From Eutreptiella sp. 'Long Island Sound 2002' (taxonomy: Eukaryota > Euglenozoa > Euglenophyceae > Eutreptiales > Eutreptiaceae): a stretch of 64,000 bases of DNA. Below are positions 44,970 to 54,383 of this stretch, piece after piece. The DNA lies in NCBI GenBank assembly GCA_964036045.1, contig OZ038381.1, positions 108,939,367-109,003,366 of the forward strand, given 5' to 3'. The notes under the pieces are model-generated. The model was not told the DNA's origin. It searched no databases and worked only from the letters and a program-made list of their open reading frames with translations. The translations under genes were made by a program, and so were the position numbers. Within the stretch, counting starts at the first letter, position 1; each line of letters starts with the position of its first letter.

Positions 44970-45036
44970 CAAAGGGGATCGAACTGGCTCCTTCGAAGCT
45001 GCAGCTGCGTGCTCAATCCGCTAGACCAGGAGCGGA
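44970..45036 (-). ncRNA. tRNA-like module 4 in element 2 tail (minus strand)
   Basis: On the minus strand CTCCTGGTCTAGCGGATTG opens a good A box, followed by an anticodon-like arm and AGTTCGATCCCC as B box. The orientation is opposite to modules 1-3. Confidence 0.45.
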
Positions 45037-46638
45037 GAGCACTTGTTTTAGAGTGTCATGAGTGAGGGAATCTTGATCATTCGCCCCTCATTCCTTCAGA
45101 TTTTGCGGGGTGCCCGTTCGGTTAATTACTGGAGCGTAAGAACGCTACTGGTATGTCCGGTGTAGTGCTGTAATGTGTGGGAATGTCAGCGCCAGGCTTC
45201 CACAAGGACAGACTAGGGGTAATCTGAACTGTGGAACTGGAATTCCTGAATTTCTACCACCAGCAGATGATGTAATGTAGATAAATCTCAGGTTGCGCAA
45301 CCGCTTACTCCCTACAGGAACCCCCTGTAGTCTGGTAGTGTTCCGAATACAACCAGAAACCCAGTTTTGAGCTTCATTCTGCTGCGGGTAGACTTCATTC
45401 CAGCTTCATCTGTGGAGATTCCTCCAAATTTTGTCTTGATTTGAGAGCATCCTACTGACTTGTTTCTACCATTTCGCTAAACCGCGACGTCAGTTCTTTT
45501 AAGGAACTTTATATATGGCTTCTACGGACTTCAGGCAGACACTTCTGGAGTCTGGTGGCTCTGGGGAAAACTGTTTCGTCAGCAAAGTGAGCCTCATTTG
45601 CGAATTCAGGTTCTAGATCAGCAGAATTGTTCAGATCGTGGTCTGAACACAAGAGATTGGCCTACTTGTCCTTTGAAAACACAACCGCCACTGTAAATAC
45701 GGTTATATACGGTGTGTTGCAGCTTATGGCCCACAGGCTATCGCCTTCCGTGAACCTCTGGCGGAGTCCGTCATGATTTAGCTGCAGGATTCAAGGTCAG
45801 CATATCCATCATCATGAATGATTCATCATGCCAACATTTTCTTAGAATCTGTTAGATGCTCGCTTTGTGAGATAAAAACTCCCCTACCCAAGGTGAACTG
45901 ACTTTTGTTTAGTGCTGTGGTGCTCGTTTGCCCACTCTCCGTCTACTCATTATTGCTGATTTCAGCTGATTCCAGCCTTAATCTTGTACATTCCTGCATT
46001 CCAGGACATTGTGGTGTCAGTTTGTTGGATTTCTGTAGGATCTAGTGACGGCTTCCTCCAATTGCCCTGCCGGGGACCTAGGCAGGACACTTTGTAGTGA
46101 ATATATACTATCTCTGTTAACGATTGCTCTCTGTGTGTATTTTGACTCCTTATTCCAAGCCCAATTTAATGTCAATTGTCTCAATTCTTGCCAATTCTGT
46201 GTACATTTTGGCCATCTTGAGCACATGCTGTCGGTTCGACAAGAGAAAAGCAGGAATAACACGATGTAGAGTATGTGGAGGACACCGTAGCGTGCCCGCG
46301 AGAGCAAAAAACGCTCAGAACAGGTCATTTGTCTTGAATCCCCCTGCATTTCATGTGTAATTTTGCCTGATTTTGCTGAATTGCTCCTCATTCTCCACCA
46401 GGACACGGTTTGGTATCCTTTCGAGGTACATTTACGTGTCTTTTGACCTAATTTTGTTTCCTTTGGTTGTTTTCCATGTCTCATTCTTGTACATTCTGGT
46501 ATCATTTACCCTGATTCAGTCTCAATCCATTGGATTGTGAGCAGATCTGGACAGATTTTGCTGCTAAGAGGCGCGTTTTTGGGCTTTTCGCCATACTCAC
46601 GCCTTCGTTGACCCGGTAACACACCCCAGTGTCTTCGT

Positions 46639-46648
46639 GGAGGGGGAG
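46639..46648 (+). other. element 2 polypurine tract
   Basis: GGAGGGGGAG directly before the TG of the 3' LTR, nearly the same as the tract of element 1. Confidence 0.87.
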
Positions 46649-47198
46649 TGTAAGTGCGGCTACCTTCCATCCACGCAGATCTGAGGTCAATCCAGGTCAA
46701 TGCACCCCCATTCAGCCAGATTCAGCTCATTTCCGGACATTTACATATGGGAGCCTTCCCAAATTTTTACCCGAACAGTTCCTGTATATTCTGGACACGC
46801 CGGATTCAATTCTGGTGTCCGTTGCGGCTGAGATGGTCGCGTTCCAATGATTTGGTGGGATCGCCGGCGCGCGTGCGCAAATCAAAGAAGCCAAATATTT
46901 TTTCACAATCGGATTTTTTATAAATTATACAGGAAGAATATTCCGGAATTATATTTATCATATTATCCGCCTACATTTTCTTGTAGACTGGGATTTTTTG
47001 CAAGTTCGTATCTTCATCTTCATTGTCTTCACCGTCGTGCTTGTACCTCATGGACCCCAAGGGCAAGGGCCCAGCACCGACCCCTCCATACCGCCGGGAC
47101 ACACAGAAGGGATACCTGCCCCCTGTTCCCTTTCCCCATGCCGGCCCTGAGCCCTCCGGCCAGGCTCCGCGGAGCTTTCTCAAAGGGAATAGCTTAGA
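46649..47198 (+). repeat. element 2 3' LTR
   Basis: 550 bp, collinear with 35124-35673. It is followed by GAGCC and the resumed monomer array. Confidence 0.92.
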
Positions 47199-47526
47199 GA
47201 GCCCAAACACAGACACACACACCGCACACCCCAGCCAGGAGTGGCGGGGCAGAAGCGGAGCGCACACACCAACACACACACACCCCAGCACACCAGCCAG
47301 GAGGGACGGGGCAGGAGCAGAGCGCACACACAAACACAAACCGACCCCGACACCCCAGCCAGGAGTGGCGGGGCGCAGCCGAAACCCGGGCCCAAGCACA
47401 CACAACCACACTGCACACCCGAGACAGAAGTGGCAGGGTACAAGCAGAGCGTGCACACAAACACACACACACCCCAACACCCCAGTCAGGGTTGCGGGGC
47501 GCAGCCGAAACCCGAGCCCAAACACA
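47199..47526 (+). repeat. LINE monomer array, segment 2
   Basis: The same alternating half-units as 33018-35123, here between element 2 and the DNA transposon. The first five bases are the right GAGCC duplication of element 2. Confidence 0.88.
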
Positions 47527-47630
47527 CCCATGAGACCCACCGCTGGGGGTATTTTCTTCGAACGAAACCTTCGAACAAAGATCATTTCTTCCGACGAAGA
47601 AAGTTTTTGAACTGTTCGAACGCCTTTGGG
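47527..47630 (+). repeat. left terminal inverted repeat and palindrome cluster
   Basis: Terminal repeat followed by CTTCGAACGAAACC, CTTCGAACAAAG and TTCCGACGAAG words. A second cluster lies at 47757-47812. Confidence 0.75.
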
Positions 47631-47888
47631 GTAGCCGTTTTGCTGCAAACATTGTGATTCAATGCTCAACACAGGTATTTTTGAGGGTTTGGTTCTTTGG
47701 ATTCAGCCTGAGACCACCTAAATGCCCTGAAAATGTGTTTTTGAAATGTGGTGGACTTTTCTTCGAACGAACCTTTGAATGTTCGAACGAAGATATTTTT
47801 CGAAGAAAACGACGCGGCGTTTACAAATGCACATACTGGCAACAACAGAACCGCACAACCACCAGTGTCCCTGTCCAATGTAGCTTTC

Positions 47889-48730
47889 TCAGTCCTGGCT
47901 CACGACTGATTGCCTGACACTTCTACTGCAACCTCGTCTTTCTTTTCCGTATCCTTTTTGTCTCCCTTTCCGGCATCTTCTTCTTCCGGCTTGCCACCAC
48001 TCTGCGTTGGCGTCTTCCTCTTCTTCTTTGGCCTCTTTGCCTTCACTTTCTTCTTCCTGGCACTTGGAGCTGGCACGCCACCGTTTGCCGACGCCACTGC
48101 CGCCGCGTTTTTGCACTCCTCCTCTGTTGTGTAGCTTCGGGCCGCAACACAATACTCTCCCACGGAATGCCACAATGGCAGACTTGTACTCTGCAGGGAC
48201 CCAATAGATTGTACCGGCACGGCCCAGTTTGGTCTTCTGCTGCAGGATGTCTCTGGGTATCTCCGTTCGCCAGGGGCGCCACTTCGAGATCAGCACTCCT
48301 CTCCACGCTCCCCACTGGTCCTCTTGTTGGAGGGGAAGCCATGCCCACGGCAGTGCCCCTCGGTCTGGAATCTGTGTCTTCTGAGTTTCGTCTTCATCGT
48401 CATCATCTCCAGAAGGCGGCTCCTCCTCCTCATCTCCGGAAGGCGGCTCCTCCTCCTCATCTTCTTCAGTCTCTTCGAACTCCTCAGTCTCCGAACTCTC
48501 ACCTTGCAGCAGCTTGGCCTTTTTCTTCGGAGGTTGCTTAGCCGCTGGCTTCGCTCGCGGTCTCTTCTTCGGCTTCTTGGTCTTCTTGTAAGACGAGAGA
48601 ATCTCGGCAAGGTTCTTTGCCCGTCGTCTGGACACAACGGGTTGTGGATCTTTGCCCCGCACACCAGCACTGGTCGTCGACGCTTTTTTTTTCGATTGCC
48701 TCAGGGGAATGCAACGTGGAACCACCCTGG
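47889..48730 (-). CDS. transposon-encoded acidic/basic protein segment, probable last exon
   Basis: An open minus frame of about 278 codons with no ATG near its start, so it is likely entered by splicing near 48730. It has a Lys/Arg-rich, NLS-like stretch (KKTKKPKKRPRAKPAAKQ), then an acidic run with two EEEEPPSGD repeats, then WAWLPLQQEDQWGAWRGVLI and a second basic/acidic tail ending SVVSQD. I do not recognise a domain. It may be the C-terminus of the upstream exons or a separate accessory protein of the transposon. Confidence 0.5.
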
Positions 48731-48936
48731 CTCAGGTTGACCCACGTTGGCATCGTCTTCACCTTTCTGCGACCTTCTTCATGGTTTTGGAGTGCTCTGA
48801 GTACCGTCAGTGCTCTCGCAGGCTTCGTTAGGAGGTTGTTCAGCAGGCTGCCCGCAGTCAGGGTGGTCTCAATTCCACGATTTGGTAGCTGAAGCTTCCA
48901 CCTGACGCCAACGGCGCTGGTTTGCGTTGCTGCAAC

Positions 48937-49050
48937 CTGTGGGCAGTGGAGCGGTAAAAGACTTCTAATACAATCTTCGTTCGAAGATTCCAATGTTCGA
49001 ACCAACTTTTTTTTGTTCGAACGAAGAATGGTTTTCGAAGAATAACGTAC
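48937..49050 (-). other. predicted intron made of TTCGAACGAA palindromes
   Basis: On the minus strand GTACGTTATTCTTCGAAA opens the interval and CTCCACTGCCCACAG closes it. The length is 114 nt, phase 0. The flanking frame (…LVAEHFCPCMRP and VAATQTSAVGVRWKLQL) is continuous after removal. The 5' end resembles the intron at 51247-51130 and the transposon end. Confidence 0.5.
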
Positions 49051-49174
49051 AGGACGCATGCATGGACAAAAGTGCTCAGCTACAAGGTAAATGCGGTACC
49101 TCCCATTCAGGAATGCCCCCTCCCATGTAGCCATGTTGCACTCCTGCTGCGACTGCTGCTTGGAGCACCGTCTG

Positions 49175-49762
49175 CTACTTCGACGGTGTTGTGCTTTGCA
49201 CTTGTTGTACTTCCTCGGTTTGCTGCGTTCCTTTGTCCGACTGGGCTGCCTCACCACCACCCTGCGCCTGAGCGGTGACCTTGACGCCTTTCAAGCGGCC
49301 CGTTGATGTACATTTGCCCCACCCTGGGGACTCTGAGGAGGGGAATCTGAGCATCACGGTACGGTCTTCACGCCAGCTCTCCACGGCGCCGTAGGCGTGC
49401 CAAACAAGCGCAAGCAGACGTATAAACTGGGTTGGGGTGCCTTTTTTATTCGGGACTGCGAAAGGGAAAGCGCGGGCAACCAGTGCACAAGGCAAGTCCC
49501 TCTCCACAGCCACATCTTTGCATTGGGCTGATAAACACTTTCCAAAACAGTGCCCATAGGTTGACAGTGGCCTAAGCCAAGCGTAATTCGGGTCCCTGAA
49601 AATGGGCGTATGCGGATTGGGTACCGATTTCCCTAGAATAAGGTCAAGGTAGGGGCGGGTGACTCCGGACTCTATGATGACCTGGCGGCAAGTGTCGAAC
49701 TCGGTGTTGACATTGAACACTTCGTTCACCACCACGGAATCTGGATCATATTCTTCTGAATC
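49175..49762 (-). CDS. transposon-encoded exon, unknown domain
   Basis: A minus frame entered after a plausible acceptor (CTGATCCCAG) at 49763, beginning DSEEYDPDSVVVNEVF and ending ...QSTTPSK. The middle (YGHCFGKCLSAQCKDVAVERD, then LLALVWHAYGAVESWREDR) has the look of a compact folded domain with three Cys. The C-terminal third is Gln/Thr/Gly-rich. A second minus frame (49260-48540) continues the coding across 49050, so the C-terminal choice of frame is unsure. No function assigned. Confidence 0.4.
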   Translation of the reverse strand, partial: DSEEYDPDSVVVNEVFNVNTEFDTCRQVIIESGVTRPYLDLILGKSVPNPHTPIFRDPNYAWLRPLSTYGHCFGKCLSAQCKDVAVERDLPCALVARAFPFAVPNKKGTPTQFIRLLALVWHAYGAVESWREDRTVMLRFPSSESPGWGKCTSTGRLKGVKVTAQAQGGGEAAQSDKGTQQTEEVQQVQSTTPSK

Positions 49763-49954
49763 CTGGGATCAGAAATCTAGCGGGTCATCCAAACGGCGAG
49801 AAGGGGATGGTGACGGCTCCAAATCCGCTCAACACTGCGGCGCTGGGTGCTGAGCCAGTTGTGTACTACTCTGAGAAGGTGTTCCTGGCAATGATCGTGA
49901 CGCTGGGGCAGAAGTTGGGTGCGCCTGAAGCAACTCCTGAGCACAGCGCGAATG

Positions 49955-50065
49955 ATTCGAAAAATATCTTCAAACGAAGATTCGAATATTCAAACGAAGA
50001 AAAATCTTCAAACGAGAGTTCGTTCGAGGATTCGAAGATTCGAACGAAGACTAAATTCGAAGGAC
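49955..50065 (-). other. palindrome cluster D, possible intron
   Basis: Nine or so TTCGAA/TTCAAACGAA words in about 110 bases. On the minus strand it starts GTTGTAGTCCTTCGAA, and a GCTGTGCTCAG acceptor lies downstream at about 49940. The frame on either side is not strong enough to prove splicing. Confidence 0.4.
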
Positions 50066-50142
50066 TACAACGCATGCCTGCAGGGCTTGGAGACTAACAC
50101 ATACCGCCGCCAGTCTTGCGACATCGGCCTTGTCTTCCTTTG

Positions 50143-51949
50143 TCAGCACCATTGAGCGGCATGGTCTATTAAAGATTCGAACAATGCAGCGTTTGGGCAA
50201 GAGATCGGGCGCGTTGTACCGTGAGCTACAATATGGGAGTGCGTGTACATGAAGGCATGCTCCATGGTTTGTAGTAGAGCAGAGAGCTGGTAGTCATCTG
50301 TGGTGCTGCCCCCTCTGTTTGTGAACCGCAAGTAGAAATGCTTTAGCTTGGCATTCGTGGTTTCAGCCAAGTCCTGGCAGTACATCCCAAGCCCGTAAGG
50401 TGCTATCGCCTCTAGGATTCTGGGCACATGGAACTCCAAGATTATCAGATAATGAGAACGGGTATCGAGCATGTGTGCGCGAAATTCCCAGGCCGCCTGC
50501 CGACAGTCCGCTGGGAGGTCAATGTTGATGCGCTGATAGATGCGATAGAGCTGTTGCATCACGTGCCGCAACCTCATGACAGCCTGGTTACCCAAGAGCC
50601 CGTCGGCCAACCCCAAAACATGAGCAATAACATCCCATATAAAAAGAAAACGCTTCGTTTCTTGTCCATCAGGTCTACAAGTTCGACCTAGCTGCCAACC
50701 ACACAGACCAATCTTCGGCATGTTGTTGATAGCATTGCGTTCTCCCCTGCTGGCGGACAAGCATAGCCTTTCCAAGTATTCCCCAAGCAAAGCATCAATT
50801 TGCATAAGCATATGAAGAACACAAATAATGGCATGGTGTCGTGGGACTTGAAGCAAAGGTTTTGAAGCGCAGCCACGAGCTCCCTTGCAGACAGGGGTCT
50901 TGCCAAGTCGGGACGCATCACCGGTGCGCGTTCTGCGCTGGTGACAGCCTAGGTACCGCCTCTTGAGAGGGTTTCAAAGGCCCAAGTTGTGAACTGACGG
51001 TATATACCAATGCTCAGTAAGTCCCAAAAACTTCTTCAAAAACGGTAAATCTCCGCCCAGCATAACACTTGCCGCACAGTGTGCGCCCTTCACGACGACG
51101 GATCGTGTAGTTATGATCCGCTGCAGGACCTAGTAGCGTGCAAAGCGGAATCAAAATTTTGTTCGGAAAACACGTTCGTTCGAAGGAAAAGCTTCGTTCG
51201 AACGGTCGAAGGTTCGAACGAAGGCAATATTCGAAGAAATAACACACCCTCAGGTTCTTTTTCCAGACCCGGCGCAAATCCTTCAGATTGGAGTCACCAC
51301 AGTATGCCAGCTCTAAAACCTAAATGTGTGCTGCATTGCGGGCTAGATGCTCATGATTTCAGATGTGCATGGTAAGCTGAGTCCAGCTTACACCCGCTAC
51401 AGGATAACCATCGCCACTCACAATGAAAACCAACCCATCTTTGCTGGGCTGTAGAGTTTCATAGAGGCAAGGCTGTGTGAAAACGTAGTTGATCCAGTGA
51501 TCAAACGGCCAGGAGACATTTCGGATGCCAGTTTTGTTGTCGATGTGGCCAACAAGGTGCAGGGGCTCCTTCATCCTTTTCCAAGCCAAGTTGACTCTCC
51601 GGCGGCCTGGCATTGGTTTCTTAAACCTTAGGCCAGTCTGTTTGTACCATACGTCCGCAGGCTTGGAAATAAAGCGCGATAGAACCCGAAGGCGGCGTCT
51701 AGGGATTCCCAAATTGAGAAGCAAAGCGACTGCTTCTTCAGGCCAGCATTGAGCATCGCTGTGCCACCGTAGAAGTTGATTCAATCTCTGCTTTTCGGCG
51801 CCTGGGTTGACTCGTGTGTAGATTGAATGTAAAAGCTGGCGTCCCAGGCTGGAGGAGGAGAAAAATTGCACAAGCGCGTCCTCAACGTCCTGGCTATAAG
51901 CATTCATCGTGCCCACTGCGTTTTTGAGGGTAATTCCAAGTTGCACCAT
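50143..51949 (-). CDS. transposon transposase, multi-exon (DDE-like)
   Basis: Exon 1 (51949-51392, 186 codons) begins MVQLGITLKNAVG and ends with SGDGYPVAG. Intron 1 (51391-51320, GTAAGC...TTTAG) and intron 2 (51247-51130, GTGTGTTATT...CTACTAG) flank a 24-codon exon 2 (VLELAYCGDSNLKDLRRVWK). Exon 3 starts at 51129 and encodes VVVKGAHCAASVMLGGDLPF. All joins are in phase 0. A GDG motif followed later by GGDLPFLKKFLGL recalls eukaryotic DDE transposases in which SGDG and GGDxKFLL carry the first two Asp; I give that parallel from memory. A later exon (about 50880-50143) has VPRHHAIICVLHMLMQIDAL and LAETTNAKLKHFYLRF, ending AAQWC. The exon 3-to-4 join near 51030-50900 is unresolved. The start ATG lies 240 bp inside the right end. 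Confidence 0.6.
51130..51247 (-). other. predicted intron 2 of the transposase, palindrome cluster E
   Basis: 118 nt, not a multiple of three. It opens GTGTGTTATTTCTTCGAA, is filled with TTCGAACGAAG-type words and closes GCTACTAG. Removing it joins ...WKKNLR to VLQRIITTRSVVV in phase and reveals the GGDLPF motif, which is the best evidence that it is spliced. Confidence 0.65.
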
Positions 51950-52004
51950 TGGTCAAACAGTGACACCCTTAAAAAATAGAACCAATTAATTGAAAAAACC
52001 AAAC

Positions 52005-52085
52005 ATCCTTCTTTCTGGCACAAATCTGCATCTTTCTGGCGCAAATCTGCGTCTTTCTGGCACAAATCTGCGTCAATCGCCTGTC
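52005..52085 (+). repeat. short tandem repeat, about 22 bp unit
   Basis: Three to four copies of a CTTTCTGGCACAAATCTGCR unit between the transposase start and the right transposon end. Confidence 0.85.
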
Positions 52086-52184
52086 AATCTGCCGCGCGCG
52101 CTGGTGTCGCTGCGCTTTTGCGGCAATTCTCCCCAGCAGCTTGGATTCAATTGGATTTGATTGAATTGCGATTAAAGCAATTAC

Positions 52185-52280
52185 AATCTTCAAATTCGAA
52201 TCTTCGTTCGAAGATTCGAATCTTCGTTCGAAGACTGATATTCGTTCGAAGAAAATACCCCCCCCAGTGGGTCTCGTGGG
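52185..52280 (-). repeat. right terminal inverted repeat and palindrome cluster
   Basis: TTCGAATCTTCGTTCGAAG words followed by the terminal repeat, matching the left end in inverse orientation. Confidence 0.75.
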
Positions 52281-53330
52281 CACACAACCACACAGCACGC
52301 CCCAGCGAGGAGTGGCAGGGCAGAAGCGAAGCGCACACACAAACACACACGCTTCCCCACACCCCAGCCAGGAGTGGCGGGGCGCAGCAGAAACCCGAGC
52401 CCACGCACACACAACCACACCGCAGACCCCAGCCAGGAGTGGCGGGGTACAAAAGGAGCGCGCACACAAACACACACACACCCCAGCACCCCAGCCAGGA
52501 GTGGCGGGGCGCAGCCAAACCCGAGCCCAAGCACACACACCCACACCGCACACCGCAGCCAGGAGTGGCGGGGTACAAAAGGAGCGCGCACACAAACACA
52601 CACACCCCAGCACCCCAGCCAGGAGTGGTGGAGCAGAAACGGAGCGCACACACAAACACACACCCACCCCGACACCCCAGCCAGGAGTGGCGGGGCGCAG
52701 CCGAAACCCGAGCCCGAGCACACACAACCAGACCGCACACCTCAGCCAGGAGTGGCGGGGTAAAAGTGGAGCGCGCACACAAACACACACACACACACCC
52801 CAACACTCCAGCCAGGAGTGGCGGGGCGCAGCCAAAAACGGAGCCCAAGCACACACAAGCACACCGCACACCCCAGCCAGGAGTGGCGGGGTACAAGCGG
52901 AGCGCGCACACAAACACACACACAACCCAACAGCCCAACCAGGAGTTGCGGGGCGCAGCCAAAACCCGAGCCCAAGCACACACACCCACACCGCGCACCC
53001 CAGCCAGGAGTGGCGGGGTACAAAAAGAGCGCGCACACAAACACACACACACCCCAGGACCCCAGCCAGGAGTGGCGGGGCGCAGCCGAAACCTGAGCCC
53101 AAGCACACACACCCACACCGCACAGCAGAGCCGGAAAAAGCAGGGTACAGGCGGAGCGCGCACACAACCACGCACGCCCCAAAACCCAAGCCAGGAATGC
53201 TGGAGTGCAAGCCAAAACCCAAGCCCAACCGCCCACGCCACAAACCCCAGCCAGGAATGGAGGGGCGCAAACCAAAACCCGTACCCAAACACACCCACCC
53301 AAGGCCCCAGCCAGGATTGGCGGGGTTACC
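52281..53330 (+). repeat. LINE monomer array, segment 3
   Basis: The array resumes after the transposon with the same alternation of half-units. Units become more divergent from about 53170 on (CCAGCCAGGAATGCTGGAG, CCCCAGCCAGGATTGGCGGG) as the array passes into the LINE 5' UTR. Copy A shows the same gradual transition at 840-900. Confidence 0.9.
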
Positions 53331-53855
53331 GCGAAACCCAGACCCAAACACAAGCACCACACAGCAGTAGGACACCCAGTGTCCATAGCCCGGGCACTGA
53401 GGCAGCCCATGCCATGCAGGTGACCCGGCAAAACGACATCCGCAGCCCGAGGGTAAGGCTGCATCCTAAGGCCTGCGCTGCTTTGAGACTCCATGCGGAG
53501 GGTGCGACACCAAAGCATCTCCGAACCCCAGTACCAAGAACATGCATGCATGCCTTGGGAACGGGATACGCCAGGAATCCTGGTGAACCCCTAGGGTTCC
53601 GCCCAAAGGAGGGGACGTGCGCAAGCACGGGGGCACACCCTCCCGGCGAGACAAGTACGTCACGCTGGGGGCGATCAGCCCTCCCGGTGTTACTTGGGGC
53701 CGCTTTGTTGGGGGTCATCAGTCAGGTCTAGCGGAATGTAAGCCGCCTCCCCTCTTCATGCGCCCAGCCTCTTCCTGTCCGTCACAGGAGCGACGCCAGG
53801 GGGAAACATGGGGCGCTTCTCCACGACCGGGTGCACCTACCAACCTACCTCCATC

Positions 53856-54275
53856 ACATGCTCCGGCTGGGGGACTTCGTGTGGGAGCTCCGCAATCACC
53901 GACTGGAGCAACTCCTCCGCGAGCCCCTAAGCGCAGCGGCCTGGGTTTACCGATGGCTCACCGCGGCGCAGGGCGACTGCCCCCCCCCCTCTCCCCCGCG
54001 CCCTGGCGGGGGTTTCGTGGCCTCCCTCCGCATTGTGAACGGCACTTTGGAATGTCCATCGCAAGAGGACCCCCACCCGTACCCTGCCGGGGGGTTTCTC
54101 GAAGCACCTGCAGGACGCCCTCTTCCCGCCATGGATCATCGGAAGCGGCTCCATGACCGCGTGGGAGGCCCGCATAGTGGTCGCGGACTGGGCGCGCGAA
54201 TGGGGCCGGTGGTGCGCCGCCACGCGCGCGCCGGGGGCCCCCGCCAAGCATTACGCCGCCGTCCCACTTGAGGGG
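53856..54275 (+). pseudogene. LINE copy B: remnant of the main ORF C-terminus and 3' ORF 1
   Basis: Encodes HHMLRLGDFVWELRNHRLEQLL followed by a stop-containing Pro-rich linker, then the 3' ORF 1 segment (MTAWEARIVVADWAREWGRW) in another frame. The counterpart of MSTARGPDAYRD is frameshifted here (54056 onward). Confidence 0.5.
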
Positions 54276-54383
54276 TGGGGGCGCCACACCCGGCTACGGC
54301 CCACCATGATTCGCGGGGCGGGCCCCGATCACCCGTGGGACGCGGCGGCCGAGGGATGACTGCGGGCGGCCCCGGGTCCACAC

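Larger units (their letters stand above)
43663..46637 (+). other. element 2 non-coding 3' region
   Basis: 3 kb with no conserved ORF. The first part (44040-45040) carries four tRNA-like modules. The remainder is AT-richer, with repeated TGATTC/CAATTC words and a phrase near 46340-46390 similar in style to the element 1 tail. No env-like gene was seen. Confidence 0.65.
35124..47198 (+). mobile_element. Ty3/gypsy LTR retrotransposon, element 2 (degenerate, related to element 1)
   Basis: 12,075 bp with 550-bp LTRs (35124-35673 and 46649-47198) and the target duplication GAGCC (35119-35123, 47199-47203). It lies inside the monomer array, whose sequence resumes directly after it. Gag and Pol align along their length with element 1 (shared DNGSEVNL, YRVVDKWRD, FGWLEACM, LDLRHGFHQMP, LPAERAG), but the LTRs differ, so this is a sister family. 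By eye about 22 LTR differences (about 4%). Several frameshifts and stops make it inactive. It has a 3-kb non-coding tail with four tRNA-like modules. Confidence 0.94.
47527..52280 (-). mobile_element. intron-containing DNA transposon with TTCGAACGAA-rich ends
   Basis: The ends are inverted repeats. The left end reads CCCATGAGACCCACCGCTGG, then GGGTATTTTCTTCGAACG. The right end, reverse-complemented, reads CCCACGAGACCCACTGGGGG, then GGGTATTTTCTTCGAACG. The element interrupts a monomer. A CACA duplication is possible but cannot be told from the CA-rich target. Inside, coding blocks on the minus strand (51949 to 47889) alternate with clusters of TTCGAACGAA palindromes, at least two of which behave as introns. 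A DDE-type transposase is suggested by the motifs described for 50143-51949. Confidence 0.8.

Noticed and set aside
33018-53330. CRISPR-like regular repeats
   Set aside because: Units are contiguous, with similar rather than unique intervening sequence, and the context is eukaryotic; a tandem array.
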